Below are positions 1 through 9,602 of a DNA stretch of 64,000 nt, in pieces. This DNA is from Clostridia bacterium (GTDB taxonomy: Bacteria; Bacillota; Clostridia; Oscillospirales; CAG-382), in the NCBI GenBank assembly GCA_017521025.1, contig JAFXEB010000016.1, positions 62,001-126,000 on the forward strand. Direction: 5' to 3'. Within the stretch, counting starts at the first letter, position 1, and each line of letters begins with the position of its first letter. The notes under the pieces are model-generated. The model made no database searches and had not been told where the DNA came from. It saw nothing but the letters and a program-made list of their open reading frames with translations. Position numbers and translations under genes: made by a program.

Positions 1-2975
1 AGCGTGAGGCGGTAGCTCTGAAGGGGATATTCGGCGGCGACTTTTATCTTGAGCTGCAGCGCCACGGGATAAAGGAGCAGACAAAGGTCAACTCTGCCCT
101 TATATCCCTCTCTGCAAGGCTGGGCATCCCTCTCGTAGCCACCAATGACGTGCACTATATAGAGAAGAAGGACGCCTTTACCCAAAAGCTCCTTATGTGC
201 ATACAGATGGGCAAGACCCTGGAGGATGATGAGGGCGCAGGCTTCCCTACGGAGGAGTTTTATCTTAAGTCCACCGAGGAGATGAGTGCGCTTTTCGCTG
301 ACCTGCCCGAGGCTGTAGCTAATACGGAACGCATCGCCGATATGTGCAGTGTGGATTTCGATTTTAATACCATGCACCTGCCCGTGTACGCTACTCCCGC
401 CCCCTACAGTGCATCTCAGTATCTGAAAAAGCTGTGCTTGGAGGGTTTTCAAGACTATATTAAGGCAGGGATCGTAAAAGGTGATACCGCCGTTTATATG
501 AAACGGCTGGAGAGTGAGCTTAAGATAATAGGCGATATGGGTTTTGTGGACTATTATCTTATAGTATGGGATTTTGTGCGCTATGCAAAATCAAAGGGCA
601 TACCTGTAGGTCCGGGCAGAGGCTCGGGCGTAAGCAGTCTTGCGGCTTATTTTCTTGGCATCACGGGTGTTGACCCCATAGAAAACGACTTGCTTTTTGA
701 GCGTTTTCTCAACCCCGAGAGGGTGTCTATGCCCGACTTTGATATAGATTTTTGCGACGAGCGACGGGGTGAGGTCATCGACTACGTGTCACGGAAGTAC
801 GGTGAGGATCACGTGGCGCAGATAATAAACTTCGGCACCCTTGCCTGCCGTCAGGCGATAAGGGATATAGGCAGGGTTCTGGGACTGCCCTATGCCCGTG
901 TTGACGAGGTTGCAAAGCTCATACCCCGTGTTATCGGCATCAGCGTTGATGATGCCCTTGCAGCCTCTCCCGAGCTTAGGGAAAGGTACAAGATAGACAG
1001 CACCGTAAAGACCCTTATAGACCACGCAAAGGCGCTGGAGGGCAGACCGAGGAATTGTTCACAGCACGCCTCGGGCGTTGTGGTGGCAGACAAGCCTCTT
1101 ACCGAGTATCTGCCTCTTTCCACCTCCACAGGTGCGGTAGTCACTCAGTTCCCTATGAACACCGTGGCGTCGCTGGGGCTTTTGAAAATAGACTTTTTGG
1201 GGCTTCGTTTTCTGACCGTTATAGATAAAGCCTGCGCCGCCGTTGCAAAACGGGTGCATGGCTTCACGGCAGAGACTATTCCCTTTGACGATGCCGCCAC
1301 CTACGCTATGCTCAGCGAGGGGCACGGCATAGGACTTTTCCAGCTTGAGAGCGAGGGCATGCGTAGCCTGCTGCAAAGGCTTGCGCCCCGTTGTCTCGAT
1401 GATATAACCGTGGCGATATCTCTCTACCGCCCCGGCCCTGCAAGGTTTATCGACAGCTACCTTGCCAACCGCAAAACACCCGAGAGCGTAGACTACGGCT
1501 CCCCTCAGCTTAAAGAGGTGCTTGCCGGTACCTACGGCTGTATGATATATCAGGAGCAGGTAATGCGCATCTGCGTGCTTGTGGCAGGCTATTCCTACGG
1601 CAGAGCAGACCTTGTGCGCCGTGCCATGGCTAAGAAAAAGCCTGAGGAGATGGCAAAGGAGCGTGCAGGCTTTGTAGAGGGCGCCGTATCCCGTGGTATG
1701 GGCGAAAAGGATGCGAGAGAGCTGTTTGACAGCATCGCTGGCTTCGCCTCCTACGCCTTCAACAAAAGCCACGCCGCCGCCTATGCGGTGCTGGCATACC
1801 GCACTGCCTACCTTAAATGCCACTACCCCAAGGAGTATATGGCGGCTCTGCTTAACTCCGTGCTGGGCGACAACGGCAAGATGCGACTGTACAGGCAGGA
1901 ATGCCGCCGCATGGGTTTTGATATACTGCCGCCCCATATAAATAAGAGCGAGGTGTTCTTCACCGTAGAGGCGGAGGGTCTGCGCTTCGGTCTGGCAGGC
2001 ATCAAGAACGTGGGCAAGACCTTTGCCGCCAAGATAGTGGATATCAGGAATATGGGCGGCAACTTCCGTGATTTTGAGGACTATCTCATCCGTGTGCGCA
2101 GTGGCGGTACTGCCAGGATGACCGAGTCTATGATACGCTGCGGTGCCTTTGACTGCTTTGGCAAAAGGCGCAGTGTGCTTGTGGCTGTTCTCGATAGCTC
2201 GGGCGATAAGCTGCATCACATAAGAAACGCTGCGGCGGCAGGGCAGATAGGACTGTTTGAGTCCATCGGCGAGGAGGATAGCGGCATAACGCTGGATTAT
2301 CCGGAGCTTGAGGAATATGACAGACGCACCCTGCTTGAAAACGAAAAGGCTCTTACGGGGATCTATCTTACGGGGCATCCCTTGGCAGAGTACGAGGGCG
2401 CCAAGGTGTCTGCAGGTGCAATAGATACCGTCGCTCTTACCGAGCGTTACCGTGACGGCAGTCTTAAGGAGGGGCAAACCGCTTGCCTTTTAGGTATGGT
2501 CACAGGCAAGACCCAAAAGCCTACCAAAAACGGCGGCATAATGGCGTTTTGCACCTTTGAGGACTCTATGGGCGAGACAGAGCTTGTGGTCTTCCCCAAG
2601 CTGTACCAGAGCTACGCCCCTCTGCTTACAGAGGGCAGTGTGCTTCTCGTGCAGGGCGAGCTTTCCGTCCGTGAGGCTTATGACGACGAGAGTGAGGACG
2701 AGATAAAGCTTATACTAAGATCAGCTACCGTACCCGGCGGCGAGGTCAGCGACCTCTATATAAAGGTGACTGAGGGCAACGCTCATCACCTTGACAAGGC
2801 GCTTGATATGGCACGCCGCCATAGCGGTATGGGCAGGGTGTGTGTGTACTATCTGAGCACAGGCAAGCTGTATTCCCCCAAGGGTCTGGGCTGTGAGCCT
2901 GACGGCGCCCTTGTGGATGCCTTGGGTAAGCTTATGGGCAGTGAGAATATCGCCCTTAAAAAAAGGAGTGTTTGA
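1..2975 (+). CDS. dnaE: DNA polymerase III alpha subunit (DnaE), 5' end missing
   Basis: Catalytic subunit of the replicative C-family DNA polymerase. The gene runs in from before the window: codons are open from base 3 and already encode conserved DnaE sequence (LELQRHGIKEQ, then ATNDVHY of the PHP domain end). The PGRGSG motif and the catalytic aspartates in PDFDIDFCDERR lie near 615-760. Finger and little-finger segments follow, and an OB-fold (about 2490-2740) precedes the C-terminus. About 991 residues are visible; family members are about 1150 long, so roughly 150 N-terminal residues are outside. The stop at 2973-2975 lies 3 nt before the next start, so it is co-transcribed with the downstream membrane protein gene. 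Confidence 0.97.
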   Translation, partial: REAVALKGIFGGDFYLELQRHGIKEQTKVNSALISLSARLGIPLVATNDVHYIEKKDAFTQKLLMCIQMGKTLEDDEGAGFPTEEFYLKSTEEMSALFADLPEAVANTERIADMCSVDFDFNTMHLPVYATPAPYSASQYLKKLCLEGFQDYIKAGIVKGDTAVYMKRLESELKIIGDMGFVDYYLIVWDFVRYAKSKGIPVGPGRGSGVSSLAAYFLGITGVDPIENDLLFERFLNPERVSMPDFDIDFCDERRGEVIDYVSRKYGEDHVAQIINFGTLACRQAIRDIGRVLGLPYARVDEVAKLIPRVIGISVDDALAASPELRERYKIDSTVKTLIDHAKALEGRPRNCSQHASGVVVADKPLTEYLPLSTSTGAVVTQFPMNTVASLGLLKIDFLGLRFLTVIDKACAAVAKRVHGFTAETIPFDDAATYAMLSEGHGIGLFQLESEGMRSLLQRLAPRCLDDITVAISLYRPGPARFIDSYLANRKTPESVDYGSPQLKEVLAGTYGCMIYQEQVMRICVLVAGYSYGRADLVRRAMAKKKPEEMAKERAGFVEGAVSRGMGEKDARELFDSIAGFASYAFNKSHAAAYAVLAYRTAYLKCHYPKEYMAALLNSVLGDNGKMRLYRQECRRMGFDILPPHINKSEVFFTVEAEGLRFGLAGIKNVGKTFAAKIVDIRNMGGNFRDFEDYLIRVRSGGTARMTESMIRCGAFDCFGKRRSVLVAVLDSSGDKLHHIRNAAAAGQIGLFESIGEEDSGITLDYPELEEYDRRTLLENEKALTGIYLTGHPLAEYEGAKVSAGAIDTVALTERYRDGSLKEGQTACLLGMVTGKTQKPTKNGGIMAFCTFEDSMGETELVVFPKLYQSYAPLLTEGSVLLVQGELSVREAYDDESEDEIKLILRSATVPGGEVSDLYIKVTEGNAHHLDKALDMARRHSGMGRVCVYYLSTGKLYSPKGLGCEPDGALVDALGKLMGSENIALKKRSV

Positions 2976-2978
2976 TAT

Positions 2979-3647
2979 ATGGCAGAATGGAACAGGGCAG
3001 ACGGTGAGGAAAAGAGATATTCACGGATAGGGGCGCTGTGCAAGGTGTTTTGGGTGCTTTTCCGTGTCCTTGCATACGTTGCAGGCATCCTTGTGGGTCT
3101 GCTTGCGGTGATGGCAGTGGTGCTTATTTTTGTCCGTGTAACCCCTGAGGAGCTGTTGTTTCTCCCCTCTATGAAGGTGACGGAGATAGAGGGCGTGCGC
3201 CATTTCGGCGTGTCTCTCGGCAACGGTGTTGAGGTGTTCAAGGCTTGTGCCGAGGTGGGTGTTTCAAGCATAAAGGGTACGGTCTATGCAGGATTGTTTA
3301 CTCTTATGGCAGGGCTTGCGGTCTCTGTGCCTGTGTTCCATTTCCTTTCCTGCCTGATGAAAAACGTGTCCTCGGGCAAGGTGCTTTCTGCCGATAATGC
3401 GGGCTTTGTCAACTATATAGGACTTGCGATAATGGTGGGCAACCCCATAGTGCTTTTGATACAGAGATTTTACAACTACAAGCTAATAAGCTATTTTGTT
3501 GAGGAAAAGCTGGAGTTTGACTTCGGCATAGACCTTTTCGGCTTTCTTTTGGGTCTGCTTATCATAGTGATAGGCACTGTGTACGGCTACGCTTGCACCC
3601 TTCATAAGGAGGAGCTTGCGTTGGTGGTCAGCGAAAGCCGTGACTAA
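2979..3647 (+). CDS. Four-TM membrane protein of unknown function
   Basis: Not recognised. The 222-residue product has four hydrophobic segments: about residues 18-47, 98-120, 140-165 and 187-210. Between the first and second lies a hydrophilic stretch. The start ATG has a good ribosome site (AAAGGAG at 2960-2967) and sits 3 nt after the dnaE stop; the penicillin-binding protein gene follows within 12 nt. The gene is therefore in the middle of a dnaE to isomerase operon. No catalytic motif is visible. It could be a DUF2975-like membrane protein, but this is a guess from topology and length. Confidence 0.75.
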   Translation: MAEWNRADGEEKRYSRIGALCKVFWVLFRVLAYVAGILVGLLAVMAVVLIFVRVTPEELLFLPSMKVTEIEGVRHFGVSLGNGVEVFKACAEVGVSSIKGTVYAGLFTLMAGLAVSVPVFHFLSCLMKNVSSGKVLSADNAGFVNYIGLAIMVGNPIVLLIQRFYNYKLISYFVEEKLEFDFGIDLFGFLLGLLIIVIGTVYGYACTLHKEELALVVSESRD

Positions 3648-3659
3648 GGAGGAATGGCT

Positions 3660-6458
3660 ATGACAGATAAAGATATGAACAAGGATGGACTTTTACCTGA
3701 GGAGGACGGGGCAGAGATAAATGCCGCCGTACCTGCCGAGGAGAACGTGTCGCAGGGCGATACGGGAGTTTTTGAGGTAGCAGGCACCGATAGCGCAGAT
3801 ACATCTGTGGAGACCGCTGAAGGGGAGACTGCCGCCGTATCTGCTGAGACGGATGCCGCTGCTTCCGAGGAGGCGGTAGCCAAAAGCGCAAAGAAAAAAG
3901 CGCTGGCAAAAAAGATTGCAAAAATGGGTGCCGCCTACCCCATGCAGGTGGCGCTTTACGGCATATACAAGATAATTACATGGGCGCTTAACATACTGCT
4001 TACCTGCCTGCTTGTAGGCGTTATTGCGGGCGCAGTGGTGGTTGCGGCGTTTGTAATATATATAAAGGGTAACATAGACCCCAACTTTACGGGGCTTGAA
4101 AATCTGCAGTTTGAAAGCAGCCTTACCACAACCATCAGCTATGTGAACGAGGCGGGAGAGCTTGTGGAGATGGACAGCCTTGTGGGCACAGAAAACCGTT
4201 CTTGGGCAAGCTATAACGAGATGCCCGAGGACCTTGTCAACGCATTTATCGCCATAGAGGACAAGCGTTTTTGGGAGCACCCGGGCGTAGACTACCGCCG
4301 TACCGGCAATGCAATAATCAACTTCTTCTCCTCCACGGGACCCGATTCGGGCGGCTCTACCATTACTCAGCAGCTAATAAAGAACGTGTCCGGTGATGAT
4401 CAGGCTACCATACAACGAAAGGTGCAGGAGATACTCCGTGCCATTAACGTGACCAAGGCGTACAGCAAGCAGCAGGTAATGGAGATGTATCTCAATACCA
4501 TATTCCTGTCACAGAACAGCTACGGTGTAAAGACTGCGGCTATGGAATACTTCGGCAAGGAGCTGGACGAGCTTACCGTTATAGAATGTGCCGCTCTTGC
4601 CAGCATACCCAAGTCACCTACTAAGTACGACCCCGTGCGCAACCCTCACAACAATCAGGAGAGACGTGACCTGGTGCTCAAGCAGATGTACGAGCAGGGC
4701 TATATCACAGAGGAGGAGTTTCTTGACAGCTACGGTGCACAGCTTGAGCTGAACACCGAGAGCGAGGAGGACTACACCGAGACCGTCCACTCTTATTTTG
4801 TGGATGCGCTCATCAGTCAGGTGCGTGAGGACCTTTGTGCAGAGTTCGGCTATGATACTGCCACCGCAAACCGTTTGCTTTATTCAGGCGGTCTTAATAT
4901 AGTCACTACTGTTGACCCCATGGTTCAGGCGTCTATGGAGGAGGTATTCACTCAGACCAGCCACGATTACCTCTATCTTGCAGGGGATAAGGTGGTAGGC
5001 AATCAGGGCGTTATCCCTCAGGCGGCTATGGTAATTATGGACCCCGATAACGGCAACGTGTTGGGCATAGTAGGCGGCAGAGGCGAAAAGAAGGAAAGCG
5101 GTTTCAACCGTGCCACCCAAAGCCGCAGGCAGTGCGGCTCGTCCATCAAGCCCTTGTCCCTGTACACTCTTGCTATTGAGGAGGGGCTTATCACCTGCGG
5201 CACCGCCGTTGATGACGTGCCTACTATGAAAAACGATAAGGACAAGTATTGGCCCACCAATACGCCCAACCGCTTTTACGGTCATATAGACGTAAACTTT
5301 GCGGTTATCAAATCTCTTAACACCATCCCCGTAGCTCTTGTAAACAAGCTCACACCGCAGAAATGCTTTGATTTTTTGCAGGATACACTCGGCTTTTACA
5401 GCATTATCGAGTCTGAGGAGAAGGGTGGTTACACCTATACGGATATCGCTCTGGCACCCCTTGCGCTAGGCGGCTTTACCCACGGCGTAACGGTGCTTGA
5501 GGTAACTCAGGGCTATTGTATGCTGGCTAACGGCGGTGTTACCTCCGATGCCCGTATGTATACCCAGATAAAATCAAGCAACGGCGTTATTCTCATAGAC
5601 AACGCCCCCAAGCATAAGGTCGCCGTCAGCGAAACCAGCGCATACTCTATGACGGGTATGCTTATGAACGTTGTTACCCAGACCGGTGCAACCGGTACTC
5701 GTGTCACTGTTGACGAGAAATATGACATAGAGGTTGCGGGCAAGACGGGTTCTACCAACGATGACCGTGACAGATACTTTGCCGCCTATACCCCCGACTA
5801 TGTGGGTGCTGTATGGTTTGGCTATGACAACAACAAGTCGCTTACAGGCTTTACGGGCAATCCTGCACTCTGCCTTTGGGATAGGGTGTTTGACAGCATC
5901 TACGGCAAGCTCAAGAGCGGCGGCGTTGAATACACCAAGGAGTTTGACGTGCCTACGGGTATGGTGAAGGTCAACTATTGCGCCGTGTCGGGCAAGCTCC
6001 CCTGCGAGTCCTGCTATAGGGATATCTACTATTACGATGACAGCAAGGGCACCTTTAAGGGTCACGCCGTTATGACAGGCTATTTCGCCATAGGCACTCA
6101 GCCTACCGAGAAGTGCGACTGCCACATAGACGTGCTTTATGACAAGGTTACCAAGGCCATCTGCTTTGATGGCTGTGCCTGCCCTAAGGAGAACCTGATA
6201 ACCGTAGCCTTCCGTCTTAATAACGAAAGGGCCTTCGACTCCTACGTTGCAGTCCTCGACGGCGACTGCATATACAAGGAGATTCCCGAGGACTACGTTT
6301 TCCCCACAAGCAAAAAACAGCCCTTTTTTGCAAACCTCTATCCCTCGGGCACCTATTTTGGCTACGTGGGCGGCGGCAACCCCAGAAACCGCCTTTGTGT
6401 AGAGCATTACAATACCACACCCGAAAGCGACGAGAGCTCTGAAAGCACGGGAGGATAA
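3660..6458 (+). CDS. Class A penicillin-binding protein (PBP1a-type transglycosylase/transpeptidase)
   Basis: Bifunctional peptidoglycan synthase acting outside the membrane. An acidic cytoplasmic tail of about 85 residues precedes a single TM segment (about residues 110-140). The GT51 glycosyltransferase domain follows, with the catalytic-glutamate motif EDKRFWEHPG (E about 200), GGSTITQQLIKN and MEMYLN. The transpeptidase has SSIK (serine about 494), SLN and KTGST (about 695). A cysteine-rich tail (CAVSGKLPCESC, CDCH) resembles clostridial PBP1 C-termini. An in-frame ATG at 3654 lies only 1 nt from the AAGGAGG site (3646-3652), whereas the ATG at 3660 is 7 nt away, so 3660 is chosen (932 residues). 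Confidence 0.95.
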   Translation: MTDKDMNKDGLLPEEDGAEINAAVPAEENVSQGDTGVFEVAGTDSADTSVETAEGETAAVSAETDAAASEEAVAKSAKKKALAKKIAKMGAAYPMQVALYGIYKIITWALNILLTCLLVGVIAGAVVVAAFVIYIKGNIDPNFTGLENLQFESSLTTTISYVNEAGELVEMDSLVGTENRSWASYNEMPEDLVNAFIAIEDKRFWEHPGVDYRRTGNAIINFFSSTGPDSGGSTITQQLIKNVSGDDQATIQRKVQEILRAINVTKAYSKQQVMEMYLNTIFLSQNSYGVKTAAMEYFGKELDELTVIECAALASIPKSPTKYDPVRNPHNNQERRDLVLKQMYEQGYITEEEFLDSYGAQLELNTESEEDYTETVHSYFVDALISQVREDLCAEFGYDTATANRLLYSGGLNIVTTVDPMVQASMEEVFTQTSHDYLYLAGDKVVGNQGVIPQAAMVIMDPDNGNVLGIVGGRGEKKESGFNRATQSRRQCGSSIKPLSLYTLAIEEGLITCGTAVDDVPTMKNDKDKYWPTNTPNRFYGHIDVNFAVIKSLNTIPVALVNKLTPQKCFDFLQDTLGFYSIIESEEKGGYTYTDIALAPLALGGFTHGVTVLEVTQGYCMLANGGVTSDARMYTQIKSSNGVILIDNAPKHKVAVSETSAYSMTGMLMNVVTQTGATGTRVTVDEKYDIEVAGKTGSTNDDRDRYFAAYTPDYVGAVWFGYDNNKSLTGFTGNPALCLWDRVFDSIYGKLKSGGVEYTKEFDVPTGMVKVNYCAVSGKLPCESCYRDIYYYDDSKGTFKGHAVMTGYFAIGTQPTEKCDCHIDVLYDKVTKAICFDGCACPKENLITVAFRLNNERAFDSYVAVLDGDCIYKEIPEDYVFPTSKKQPFFANLYPSGTYFGYVGGGNPRNRLCVEHYNTTPESDESSESTGG

Positions 6459-6461
6459 AAG

Positions 6462-7199
6462 GTGAAAACATCGGATAAGGATTGCCTTGTGTTGGCGATA
6501 AAGATCGCCGAGGGGATGATGCGCTCCGGCGGCGAAACCTACAGGGCAGAGGAGTGCTGTATAAAGGTGCTTGAGGCTTGCGGTGCAAGCAACATCAGTG
6601 TAATAGCCCTTCCCACGGCGCTGCTTGCCAGTGCAGAGATAGACGGCGAGCACAGAACCGAGTCCGCCTCTATCAAATCCCGTGGGATGGACCTTGACGG
6701 CATCGCAAGGTATAACAGTATCTCACGCCGTCTTGTTTCGGGTGAGATAGGAGTAGACGAGGCTTTTGCCGAGCTTGAGCAAAAAAAGAAGGAAAGCGCA
6801 TGGCTTTCCTGCGTTTTAACCGCCTTTGCCGCAGGCTTTTTCGCCTTTGTTTTCGGCGGCACGGCAATAGACTTTTTACCCACGCTTATAGCGGCACTGC
6901 TTGCACAGGTGTTCAGGCATTTTGCGTCCAAGCTGTCCCATTACGGTTTTTTGTCCGTTTTGGGTAGCTGTATCATAATCGGCGTATGCGCCCGTGGGGC
7001 AGTGGCTTTGCTTCCCACCTGCAGTCAGGAGGCGATTATTGTGGGCGGTATAATATATCTGGTACCGGGGCTTGCTTTGACCAACGCAGTAAGGGATACC
7101 TTGAACGGTGACCTTGTGTCGGGCGTGGCACGCTTTGCCGACGCCATGATAACGGCAATAGTAATAGCGGCAGGCATCGCTATTGCCCTTTCCCTTTAA
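6462..7199 (+). CDS. ThrE-type threonine/serine exporter, N-terminal half (DUF1212)
   Basis: Probable half of an amino-acid exporter. In the split Firmicutes arrangement the larger partner carries the conserved hydrophilic N-terminus plus five TM helices. Here residues about 1-110 are soluble, with MMRSGGETYRAEE typical of DUF1212, and five hydrophobic segments follow. Translation starts at GTG 6462, 7 nt after GGGAGG (6449-6454) and 3 nt after the PBP stop, so it is translationally coupled. The smaller partner begins 12 nt after its stop. Confidence 0.88.
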   Translation: MKTSDKDCLVLAIKIAEGMMRSGGETYRAEECCIKVLEACGASNISVIALPTALLASAEIDGEHRTESASIKSRGMDLDGIARYNSISRRLVSGEIGVDEAFAELEQKKKESAWLSCVLTAFAAGFFAFVFGGTAIDFLPTLIAALLAQVFRHFASKLSHYGFLSVLGSCIIIGVCARGAVALLPTCSQEAIIVGGIIYLVPGLALTNAVRDTLNGDLVSGVARFADAMITAIVIAAGIAIALSL

Positions 7200-7211
7200 G
7201 GAGGTGCTTTT

Positions 7212-7658
7212 TTGGAATACCTGATAACAGGCTTTTTCAGCACCGTGAGCACCGTGCTTTTTGCCTTGAGCGCAAGGTCGCCCCTTAAGCCTGCGATTAT
7301 ATCAGGCTGTCTCGGCGGACTGGGCTTTGTGCTGTATTTGCTTTTTGGCAATTGGCTTAGCGAGGCAGGTGCGGTGTTTTACGCTACCCTTGCGGCATGC
7401 ATCGGTGCCGAGATAATAGCAAGGCTGATAAAGACCCCCACCACCGTCCTCTCTATCCCTGCAATAATCCCTCTTGTCCCCGGTATAATGCTTTATCAGG
7501 CAATGCTCTATTTCGGCGAGGGAGATAATTCGGGCGGGGTGAACAAGGCTGTAGACACCCTTCTTGTGGCAGGTGCCCTTGCCTTGGCGGTTACCATATC
7601 CACCTTGGTGGGCAGGCTTATCTTTGGCCCCAGAAATACTAAGAAGAAGGAAGAGTAA
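7212..7658 (+). CDS. ThrE-type threonine/serine exporter, C-terminal half (DUF3815)
   Basis: Second half of the split ThrE transporter: 148 residues, four or five TM helices, and the motif IPAIIPLVPGIMLYQAML characteristic of this half. It starts at TTG 7212, 7 nt after AAGGAGGT (7198-7205). The other half is immediately upstream and the two are expected to form one membrane complex. Substrate (Thr/Ser or another small metabolite) cannot be read from the sequence. Confidence 0.88.
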   Translation: MEYLITGFFSTVSTVLFALSARSPLKPAIISGCLGGLGFVLYLLFGNWLSEAGAVFYATLAACIGAEIIARLIKTPTTVLSIPAIIPLVPGIMLYQAMLYFGEGDNSGGVNKAVDTLLVAGALALAVTISTLVGRLIFGPRNTKKKEE

Positions 7659-7667
7659 AAGCATTAA

Positions 7668-8429
7668 ATGAAAAAATCCATGTATTTCAATTATACAAGC
7701 GACCTGCCAATAGCAGAAAAGGCGGCCATCATCGCCGAAGCAGGTTTTGACGGCACCGAGCTGTTCTGCTACAGAGACCCTCAGCGTGAGACTCTTGCCG
7801 AGCAGTACGGAGCGGCTTGCACCGCAGGGCTATCCGTCCACGCCTATCACGCCGCCTTCAGCAAAATAAACAGTATATGGGAAGCAGGCGACGAGGGTGA
7901 GGCGCTCTGTGCCTTCCTTGAGCGCAGTGTAACCGAGGCGTCGGCGCTGGGTATAGGCGTTGCCGTTGTCCACCTTTCCTCGGGGAACACCCCTCCTGCC
8001 TACAATGAGCTTGGGCTGTCACGCTACGCAAGACTTGTGGAGCTGGGGAAGAAGAATGGGGTAAGGATAGCCTTTGAAAACCTTAGAAGGACCGAGTACC
8101 TCGATTTTGTGCTTGACAACCTGCCCGATGCCGGCTTTTGTTTCGATTGCGGCCACGAGAAGCTGTATAACGGCGGCTACGGCGTGCTTGAGAAGCACGC
8201 TGACCGACTGTTGTGTATGCACCTCCATGATAACAACGGCTCAGAGGACAACCACTTTGTTCCCTTTGACGGCAGTATAGACTGGTCAAGGCTCTGCGCA
8301 AGGCTAAAGGCGGTAAGACCCCACTGCCCCCTGACCTTTGAGGCTCTTTGCAGGGAGGGCGACAGCAGGGCGTTCCCCGAAAGGCTGATGGAAAGGGCGC
8401 AAAGACTTGAGGCTTTGCTGAAACAGTAA
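7668..8429 (+). CDS. Sugar phosphate isomerase/epimerase family TIM barrel
   Basis: Belongs to the xylose-isomerase-like/AP endonuclease 2 TIM-barrel superfamily (253 residues). Strand-end motifs carrying likely metal ligands are FENLR (about residues 137-141), FCFDCGHEK (about 157-165), CMHLHDN (about 183-189) and FEAL near the C-terminus. The substrate is unknown; relatives act on sugars, inositols or hydroxypyruvate. It is last in the dnaE-PBP-ThrE run, 9 nt after the ThrE gene, with a weak ribosome site (AAGGAAG). A strong hairpin terminator follows. Confidence 0.82.
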   Translation: MKKSMYFNYTSDLPIAEKAAIIAEAGFDGTELFCYRDPQRETLAEQYGAACTAGLSVHAYHAAFSKINSIWEAGDEGEALCAFLERSVTEASALGIGVAVVHLSSGNTPPAYNELGLSRYARLVELGKKNGVRIAFENLRRTEYLDFVLDNLPDAGFCFDCGHEKLYNGGYGVLEKHADRLLCMHLHDNNGSEDNHFVPFDGSIDWSRLCARLKAVRPHCPLTFEALCREGDSRAFPERLMERAQRLEALLKQ

Positions 8430-8438
8430 AAATATAAT

Positions 8439-8482
8439 AAAGCACTTGCTGTACCGAAAAAACATCGGGTCGCAAGTGCTTT
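8439..8482. terminator. Bidirectional intrinsic terminator
   Basis: An 11-bp stem (AAAGCACTTGC pairing with GCAAGTGCTTT) has A-rich and T-rich flanks on both sides. It lies between the rightward isomerase gene and the leftward spoIIP gene, so it can end both transcripts. Confidence 0.85.
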
Positions 8483-8487
8483 TTCTT

Positions 8488-9546
8488 TTACGCTTTGCTT
8501 ATGCCGTTTATATCTCCGTAAAGCTCCGCAAACAGCCTTGCCGCCAGCCTTGCGGCGTCCTTTGCCTCGCCTATGGTGTTGGCGTCGCTCCCTACCTCTA
8601 TCAGCATACTGCCCCTTGTGAGCTGTTGGTTGTAGCTGGCACTGCGCAGATATATGGGACGGGCAAAGGTGAGCTTACTGCACAGTGCGCTTTGGTATCT
8701 CGCCGCAAGGCTCAGGTTGTCCTCCCAGTAGGGGTGGCTCGCACCTGCCTCGTCGGTGCCCATAACAAGCATCACCTGCGCCATCTCCTTACCGTCCACC
8801 GTGCACATAGTCTTCATCCTTGCACCCTTGCCGTCCGTCACCGCATCACGGTGTATATCGATGATATATGCTATATCAGAGTGGTCTGCAAGCCATTGCC
8901 TGCAGGCGGCTCTCGAGGAGGCGTAGGCGCTGTTGAAAGCGTGCTCGTCAAACAGGGTGCGGTCATGGTATACCGTTATCCCGTTTTCTCTCAGCACTTC
9001 GGCAAAGACCTCGCCCACCGCCACCACGTTTTTTGAGCAGTCCGTGCTTCTGAACTCGTCCTCCTCCGTGTAGTAGTCCCTGCCGTCGGGCAGATATGCC
9101 TCTGTTCCGTGGGTATGTATTATCAGCACCGAGCCGCCCTTTATGTTGATCTGCCTCTTGGCAAGGGCGTCAAGGTCTGCTTTGTAGTCGGTCTCGTTTA
9201 TTAATAGCAGGGCAGGTGCGTCGTCCACCTCAAGCCGTGACAGATTTATCGCACCTACTGCTATGGCACCCTCGGGGGGCGGCGTGCTCACGGAGGCGCC
9301 GTCGCTTGACTCCTCTGCCACAGATTCCTCTGCGCTCACGTCAGAGCTCTCCCATACGCTCTCGGCCTCGCTGCTGTATTGCTTGTCCTCGTACAGCTCT
9401 GTATAATGGACGTAAAGGGTGCCCGTCGCCAGCCTTACAAGATACTCGCTCGCCTCGGGACTCAGTGCGGAGACCGCCTCGGGTGCGCTTACAAAGGATA
9501 TCGCCGCCGCAAGCAGGGCGGCAACATACATTTTTCCGTTCTCCAA
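8488..9546 (-). CDS. spoIIP: Stage II sporulation protein P (peptidoglycan amidase/endopeptidase)
   Basis: SpoIIP degrades septal peptidoglycan with SpoIID and SpoIIM to drive engulfment during sporulation. The 352-residue protein has an N-terminal membrane/signal segment (residues 5-24), a low-complexity Ser/Glu linker (55-90), then the SpoIIP domain with IIHTHGTEAY (142-151), IDIHRDA (229-235) and MLIEVGSDANT near the C-terminus. It starts at TTG 9546, 7 nt after GGGAGGG. That ribosome site lies inside a stable hairpin (9553-9584). The gene supports a sporulating organism. Confidence 0.95.
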   Translation of the reverse strand: MENGKMYVAALLAAAISFVSAPEAVSALSPEASEYLVRLATGTLYVHYTELYEDKQYSSEAESVWESSDVSAEESVAEESSDGASVSTPPPEGAIAVGAINLSRLEVDDAPALLLINETDYKADLDALAKRQINIKGGSVLIIHTHGTEAYLPDGRDYYTEEDEFRSTDCSKNVVAVGEVFAEVLRENGITVYHDRTLFDEHAFNSAYASSRAACRQWLADHSDIAYIIDIHRDAVTDGKGARMKTMCTVDGKEMAQVMLVMGTDEAGASHPYWEDNLSLAARYQSALCSKLTFARPIYLRSASYNQQLTRGSMLIEVGSDANTIGEAKDAARLAARLFAELYGDINGISKA

Positions 9547-9552
9547 AAAATA

Positions 9553-9584
9553 TCCCTCCCGTCATATATCTATGATGGGAGGGA
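9553..9584 (-). promoter_or_regulatory. Hairpin enclosing the spoIIP ribosome site; also terminator-like
   Basis: On the minus strand TCCCTCCC-ATCAT pairs with ATGAC-GGGAGGGA around a short AT loop. The 3' arm holds the spoIIP Shine-Dalgarno, and the following ATATTTTTTG tract contains the TTG start. It could end the upstream amidase transcript or hide the spoIIP ribosome site, or both. Confidence 0.7.
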
Positions 9585-9602
9585 CAAGTATATGCAGAGC
9601 TT

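Noticed and set aside
1059..2477. 472-codon minus-strand frame inside dnaE
   Set aside because: Antisense to conserved DnaE sequence; no start signals.
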